A stretch of DNA of 5,767 nucleotides from an uncultured Clostridia bacterium (GTDB lineage: Bacteria; Bacillota; Clostridia; TANB77; CAG-508), in NCBI GenBank assembly GCA_934180065.1, contig CAKPRA010000069.1, positions 1 to 5,767 of the forward strand, written 5' to 3'. Both the position numbers and the translations under genes were made by a program. Shown piece by piece: positions 5,284-5,767 of the stretch (position 1 is its first letter; each line of letters opens with the position of its first letter). The notes below the pieces were generated by a model. It was not told the origin of the DNA and ran no database searches. It worked only from the letters and a program-made list of their open reading frames with translations.

Positions 5284-5297
5284 GTTACAAGTGTAAC
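5284..5297. promoter_or_regulatory. CopY/BlaI-type operator-like dyad before the ribosome binding site
   Basis: GTTACA-AG-TGTAAC is a perfect 14-bp dyad containing TACANNTGTA, the core recognised by CopY and the related BlaI/MecI repressors. It ends one base before the AAGGAGG ribosome binding site (AGGAGG at 5299-5304), so a bound repressor could block elongation. No such repressor gene is in the window. Confidence 0.45.
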
Positions 5298-5308
5298 AAG
5301 GAGGATTT

Positions 5309-5617
5309 ATGAAAAATTCAAGAACTACTTCGATAATTTCATGTTTTGGGATTATTGGTCTTTGCATTGCAGTTTTATTATGTGTGCAAAATTCCATAAC
5401 AAGATATTACATCCGGCAGTCACTAAATGCTTTGATTTGCACTAGATTAATTTTAATTTTATTATTTGTATTTTATATGCTTATGGGAATTAATACTTTT
5501 TTGGTTTCAATTAGTATAATTGTATTTACATATACCATAATGATATATATGCAAATAATAAAATCTTCTATCAAATTAAATACAAGATGCATATGGGGAT
5601 TGATTGAATTTTTTTAA
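5309..5617 (+). CDS. Small three-helix membrane protein, DUF4870-like (102 aa)
   Basis: Integral membrane protein of unknown function and the only plus-strand gene here. Three hydrophobic helices are visible: about 7-26 (TSIISCFGIIGLCIAVLL), 41-59 (ALICTRLILILLFVFYML) and 62-83 (NTFLVSISIIVFTYTIMI). The layout resembles the DUF4870/Tic20-like family: a first helix with a glycine turn, a short loop with TRYYIRQSLN (31-40) matching the family's FHxxQAL-type segment, then two helices and a short polar tail with WGLIEFF. Length fits that family, so it is probably complete. AGGAGG lies 4 bases before the ATG. The promoter is strong and its leader carries two palindromes, so expression is probably controlled. 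The stop codon overlaps the start of its terminator. It diverges from the broken efflux adaptor gene. Confidence 0.65.
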   Translation: MKNSRTTSIISCFGIIGLCIAVLLCVQNSITRYYIRQSLNALICTRLILILLFVFYMLMGINTFLVSISIIVFTYTIMIYMQIIKSSIKLNTRCIWGLIEFF

Positions 5618-5643
5618 AAGCAGTGATTTTTCACTGCTTTTTT
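5616..5643 (+). terminator. Rho-independent terminator of the membrane protein gene
   Basis: AAAGCAGTGA-TTTT-TCACTGCTTT is a perfect stem of 10 bp or more followed by a T-run to 5643, beginning at the stop codon. The A-run before the stem means it could also stop leftward transcripts. Confidence 0.9.
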
Positions 5644-5732
5644 CATTCAATATAAGATAATATATTCATAAATTGCACTATAAACTAGACCAGTAATTTT
5701 CCCTTAAAGTTAGAGAAACAAATAGGCAAAAG

Positions 5733-5767
5733 AAAAAACGGAATTTTTGATCGCAATCAAAATTCCG
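5733..5767 (-). terminator. Terminator of a leftward gene beyond the window edge
   Basis: Arms CGGAATTTTTGAT (5739-5751) and ATCAAAATTCCG (5756-5767) pair with one bulged base around a CGCA loop; on the minus strand six T follow (5733-5738). It may work in both directions, as the sequence to the right is not seen. The stretch 5644-5732 between the two terminators shows no gene. Confidence 0.75.

Noticed and set aside
5265..5293. A perfect TTGACA -35 box overlapping the palindrome before the 102-aa gene
   Set aside because: No acceptable -10 box lies 16-18 bases downstream, and the transcript would start at the ribosome binding site. The promoter at 5208-5236 fits much better.
1..5767. CRISPR array, tRNA, rRNA or insertion sequence
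   Set aside because: No regularly spaced repeats, no cloverleaf-like sequence and no transposase frame were seen.

Overview
The window is very AT-rich, and its codons favour AGA, ATA, TTA and AAA. Start sites carry strong AGGAGG-type ribosome binding sites, and genes end in hairpin-plus-T-run terminators. This points to a low-GC Firmicute, most likely a member of the Clostridia; species cannot be told. Apart from one gene near the right end, everything coding lies on the minus strand, so the window is best read from right to left.

Left part (1-2175, transcribed leftward): a tight run of five small, unrelated genes with gaps of 0 to 28 bases, each with its own ribosome binding site. The longest (341 aa) resembles PoNi, the immunity protein against PoNe DNase toxins (DUF1910/DUF1911). 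The 142-aa gene resembles the YezG (DUF600) immunity family. The 68-aa, 104-aa and partial TTG-started genes are unrecognised, but their size, acidity and position suit immunity proteins. No complete toxin gene is visible, so this looks like a bank of immunity genes against contact-dependent or type VII (LXG/PoNe-type) toxins. Directly upstream of the first gene is a 48-codon open stretch whose stop overlaps the 68-aa gene by 17 bases. It has a coding-like base pattern and may be the surviving tail of a lost toxin gene.

Middle (2185-4650): about 480 bases without a convincing gene, then three stand-alone genes: a PAP2-family membrane phosphatase with all three catalytic motifs, a maltose/galactoside-type sugar O-acetyltransferase, and a small VOC/bleomycin-resistance-like protein. 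The acetyltransferase has a clear terminator, the VOC gene has a weaker terminator-like hairpin, and a hairpin 160 bases past the PAP2 stop may serve that gene. The gap upstream of the phosphatase holds a 19-codon scrap resembling the end of an OmpR-type receiver domain.

Right part (4733-5767): a decayed HlyD/MacA-type efflux adaptor gene, cut at both ends and frameshifted by an exact 11-bp tandem duplication. Diverging from it on the plus strand is a 102-aa three-helix membrane protein resembling DUF4870. It has a good extended -10 promoter, two 14-bp dyads in its leader (one matching the CopY/BlaI operator core) and its own terminator. The last bases are a terminator hairpin for a leftward gene beyond the window. 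Overall the window is accessory DNA, with a defence-type gene bank next to fragments of lost genes.
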